Shown in pieces: positions 5,263 to 6,956 of a DNA stretch of 6,956 nt (position 1 is the stretch's first letter; each line of letters opens with the position of its first letter). The translations under genes and the position numbers were made by a program. This stretch comes from Clostridia bacterium (GTDB lineage Bacteria; Bacillota; Clostridia; Oscillospirales; CAG-272), in contig JAGALI010000139.1 in the NCBI GenBank assembly GCA_017625275.1, positions 1 to 6,956 of the forward strand, in the 5' to 3' direction. The notes below the pieces were generated by a model. The model saw nothing but the letters and a program-made list of their open reading frames with translations. It had not been told where the DNA came from and did no database searches.

Positions 5263-6810
5263 ATGGTAGAATATGTTATAGGTGGAGCTATCGGTGCAGT
5301 TGTTGGCGCACTTGTTGGTATCGTAATCGGATACATTATAAGAAAAAGCTCTGCTGAAAAGCGTATAGGATCTGCTGAGGCGCAGGCTAGAAAGCTACTT
5401 GAGGACGCGATGAGAAACGCTGAATCAAAGCGCAAGGAAATGATTCTTGAAGCGAAGGAACAAATACTCGCCGATAAAAATGACTTCGATAATGAGGTCA
5501 AGGAAAGACGTGGAGAGCTCTCTCGTCAAGAGGCGCGCTTAAATACCAAGGAAGAAAACCTCGATAGAAAGGCTGAGGCTATCGAGAAAAAGGACGAAAT
5601 CTTAGCAAAGAAAATCAAAGAAAATGAGGAGCTGGGTGAAAAGGTTAAGGCTATTCGTGAGGAACAGCTAAAGCTACTTGAAAAAATCTCTGGCTACTCA
5701 ATTGAGGAGGCGCGTGCGCTTCTTATTAAGAATCTCGAGGACGAGGTTAAGCATGAGCAGGCTCAAAAGCTTATGGAGCTTGAGGCTGAATTTAAGGAGG
5801 AGGCTGACAAGAAGGCAAAGAATATCATCTCTCTTGCAATCGCACGTTGTGCCTCTGACCATGTAAGTGAGGCTACAATTTCTGTAGTTCCACTTCCAAA
5901 CGACGACATGAAGGGTCGTATTATCGGCCGTGAGGGTCGTAATGTTCGCGCTATTGAAAGCCTTATCGGTGTTGAGCTTATCATTGACGACACCCCTGAG
6001 GTTATCACAATCTCTGGCTTCGACCCAGTAAGGCGCGAAATTGCTAGAATCGCACTTGAAAAGCTTATTTCTGACGGTAGAATTCACCCAACAAGAATTG
6101 AGGAAACCGTTGAAAAGGCTAGAAAAGAGGTTGAGGCATCGATTAAGCAGGCAGGTGAAAAGGCTACCTTCGAAATCGGTGTGCACGGTCTTAATATTGA
6201 GCTTGTTAAGCTACTTGGTAGACTTAAGTTCAGAACAAGCTATGGTCAAAATGTACTTACTCACTCACTTGAGGTGGCGGAGCTTTCTGGTGTTATCGCT
6301 GGGGAGCTTGGTGCTGATGTAACCCTCGCTAAGCGTGCAGGCTTGCTTCACGATATTGGTAAGGCGCTTACAGCTGAGATTGAGGGCTCACATGTACAAA
6401 TAGGTGTAGATGTGGCTAAAAAGTATAAGGAAAGCAAGGAAATTATTCACGCAATTGAGGCGCACCACGGTGATGTTGAGGCGCATTCAATTATCGCAGT
6501 TATAGTTCAAGCAGCTGATGCAATCTCGGCAGCACGCCCAGGTGCAAGACGCGAAAATCTTGAAAACTATATCAAGCGTCTTGAGAAGCTTGAGGAAATC
6601 GCAAAGAGCTTTGAGGGCGTAGAAAAGACCTTCGCAATTCAGGCAGGTCGTGAAATTCGTATCATGGTTAAGCCAGAGCAAATTAACGACGACAGAATGG
6701 CACTTGTAGCTCGCGATATCGTTAAGAAGATAGAAAGCGAGATGGAATATCCAGGACAAATTAAGGTTAATTTGATAAGGGAGAGTAGGGTAGTAGACTA
6801 CGCAAAATAA
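5263..6810 (+). CDS. rny: Ribonuclease Y, membrane-anchored endoribonuclease
   Basis: A complete 515-residue RNase Y, the endoribonuclease that begins the decay of many mRNAs in Bacillota and works at the membrane, often with other degradation proteins. The order of parts is canonical: an N-terminal membrane helix (about 4-26, Gly/Ile/Val-rich), a long charged coiled coil (about 30-190, rich in KAEA and EEKK-like patterns), a KH RNA-binding domain around 205-270 with MKGRIIGREGRNVR (216-229), and an HD phosphohydrolase domain from about 330 with H334, the H363-D364 pair in LLHDIGK, EAHHGD (399-404) and D419 in AADAIS, the residues that bind the metal. The end MVKPEQINDDRM and NLIRESRVVDYAK is the typical C-terminus. 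The ATG at 5263 is chosen for its AGGAG site. It has its own promoter and is divergent from the rhamnosidase operon. No obvious frame damage is seen. Confidence 0.97.
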   Translation: MVEYVIGGAIGAVVGALVGIVIGYIIRKSSAEKRIGSAEAQARKLLEDAMRNAESKRKEMILEAKEQILADKNDFDNEVKERRGELSRQEARLNTKEENLDRKAEAIEKKDEILAKKIKENEELGEKVKAIREEQLKLLEKISGYSIEEARALLIKNLEDEVKHEQAQKLMELEAEFKEEADKKAKNIISLAIARCASDHVSEATISVVPLPNDDMKGRIIGREGRNVRAIESLIGVELIIDDTPEVITISGFDPVRREIARIALEKLISDGRIHPTRIEETVEKARKEVEASIKQAGEKATFEIGVHGLNIELVKLLGRLKFRTSYGQNVLTHSLEVAELSGVIAGELGADVTLAKRAGLLHDIGKALTAEIEGSHVQIGVDVAKKYKESKEIIHAIEAHHGDVEAHSIIAVIVQAADAISAARPGARRENLENYIKRLEKLEEIAKSFEGVEKTFAIQAGREIRIMVKPEQINDDRMALVARDIVKKIESEMEYPGQIKVNLIRESRVVDYAK

Positions 6811-6818
6811 AACCCAAT

Positions 6819-6915
6819 AGGCTACAAATTTCGTTGTTGCTACTCACCCACGACCTCAGCGTATGCCATATACGCTATCGTCCGTGGTTTCCGTTGCGCC
6901 TAGAAATTTTTGCCT
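6819..6915. repeat. Long imperfect hairpin element, possible intergenic repeat or structured RNA
   Basis: Nested pairing arms are visible: AGGC (6819-6822) with GCCT (6912-6915), AAATTTC (6826-6832) with GAAATTT (6903-6909), CCACG (6848-6852) with CGTGG (6883-6887), and a perfect 7-bp core AGCGTAT (6858-6864) with ATACGCT (6870-6876) around loop GCCAT. Two larger unpaired bulges lie between the second and third stems. The element begins 8 bases after the rny stop and its flank repeats part of its core (TACGCTAT at 6871 and again at 6949). No long poly-T follows, so it is not a standard terminator. A MITE-like intergenic repeat or a structured RNA are both possible. One copy is seen here. Confidence 0.45.
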
Positions 6916-6956
6916 CTTGTCTTTTATTACATCAAATGGTGAAAGGCTACGCTATA

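Noticed and set aside
5698..6186. 162-residue open frame antisense to rny
   Set aside because: It lies wholly inside the conserved KH and HD coding region of rny, has no RBS or promoter that I can see, and has an implausible composition (Cys, Asn and Leu-rich).
6821..6956. Open frame running off the window end (with ATG at 6863, MPYTLSSVVSVAPR...)
   Set aside because: It has no RBS, coincides with the hairpin arms and is cut by the window edge; the openness is best explained by the repeat-like sequence. It cannot be fully excluded.
1..6956. CRISPR arrays, tRNA or rRNA genes, transposase genes
   Set aside because: No regular spaced repeats, no cloverleaf-like or rRNA-like sequence and no transposase-like frame was seen.

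Overview
The window looks like a chromosomal segment of an anaerobic, gut-type Clostridia (Bacillota). The low to moderate GC content, the Gram-positive style ribosome binding sites (AGGAG, GGAGGG), ribonuclease Y, the Soj/Spo0J-type ParAB pair and an intracellular, cysteine-rich rhamnosidase-like enzyme all fit. I cannot place it more precisely from sequence alone. Most of the window is ordinary, and no clear new defence, mobile or biosynthetic system is visible.

Layout. (1) Positions 1-1770, plus strand: the 3' part of parA (soj), then parB (spo0J), then an unrecognised two-helix membrane protein. Each junction is an ATGA overlap of 4 bases, so this is one tightly coupled operon. It ends at a hairpin (1781-1819) shared with the convergent gene behind it. 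(2) Positions 1824-2436: a small XRE-type repressor on the minus strand and, divergent from it, a short gene that resembles the DUF6809 family. The annotated-quality start of that gene (good RBS, ATG at 2142) is in a different frame from the rest of the protein, so it is frameshifted, unless the frame is recoded or the base call is wrong. The 108-base spacer holds the promoters for both and an inverted repeat that could be the repressor's operator. (3) Positions 2442-5014, minus strand: a two-gene operon of a GH78-like alpha-L-rhamnosidase and methylglyoxal synthase (mgsA). A near-consensus promoter lies at 5056-5084. An 18-bp perfect palindrome sits over the predicted transcription start, which is a classic repressor-site position. 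(4) Positions 5015-5262: the divergent control region, with a separate strong promoter and a leader of about 110 bases for the next gene. (5) Positions 5263-6810, plus strand: ribonuclease Y (rny), complete. (6) Positions 6811-6956: a non-coding tail with a long imperfect hairpin of about 97 bases, possibly an intergenic repeat or structured RNA.

How the genes fit together: ParAB handles origin segregation and rny starts mRNA turnover; both are housekeeping. The rhamnosidase-mgsA pair is the main metabolic oddity. Rhamnose breakdown yields dihydroxyacetone phosphate, which is the substrate of MgsA, so the pair may deliver carbon toward lactaldehyde/methylglyoxal and 1,2-propanediol. That link is inference from co-transcription.
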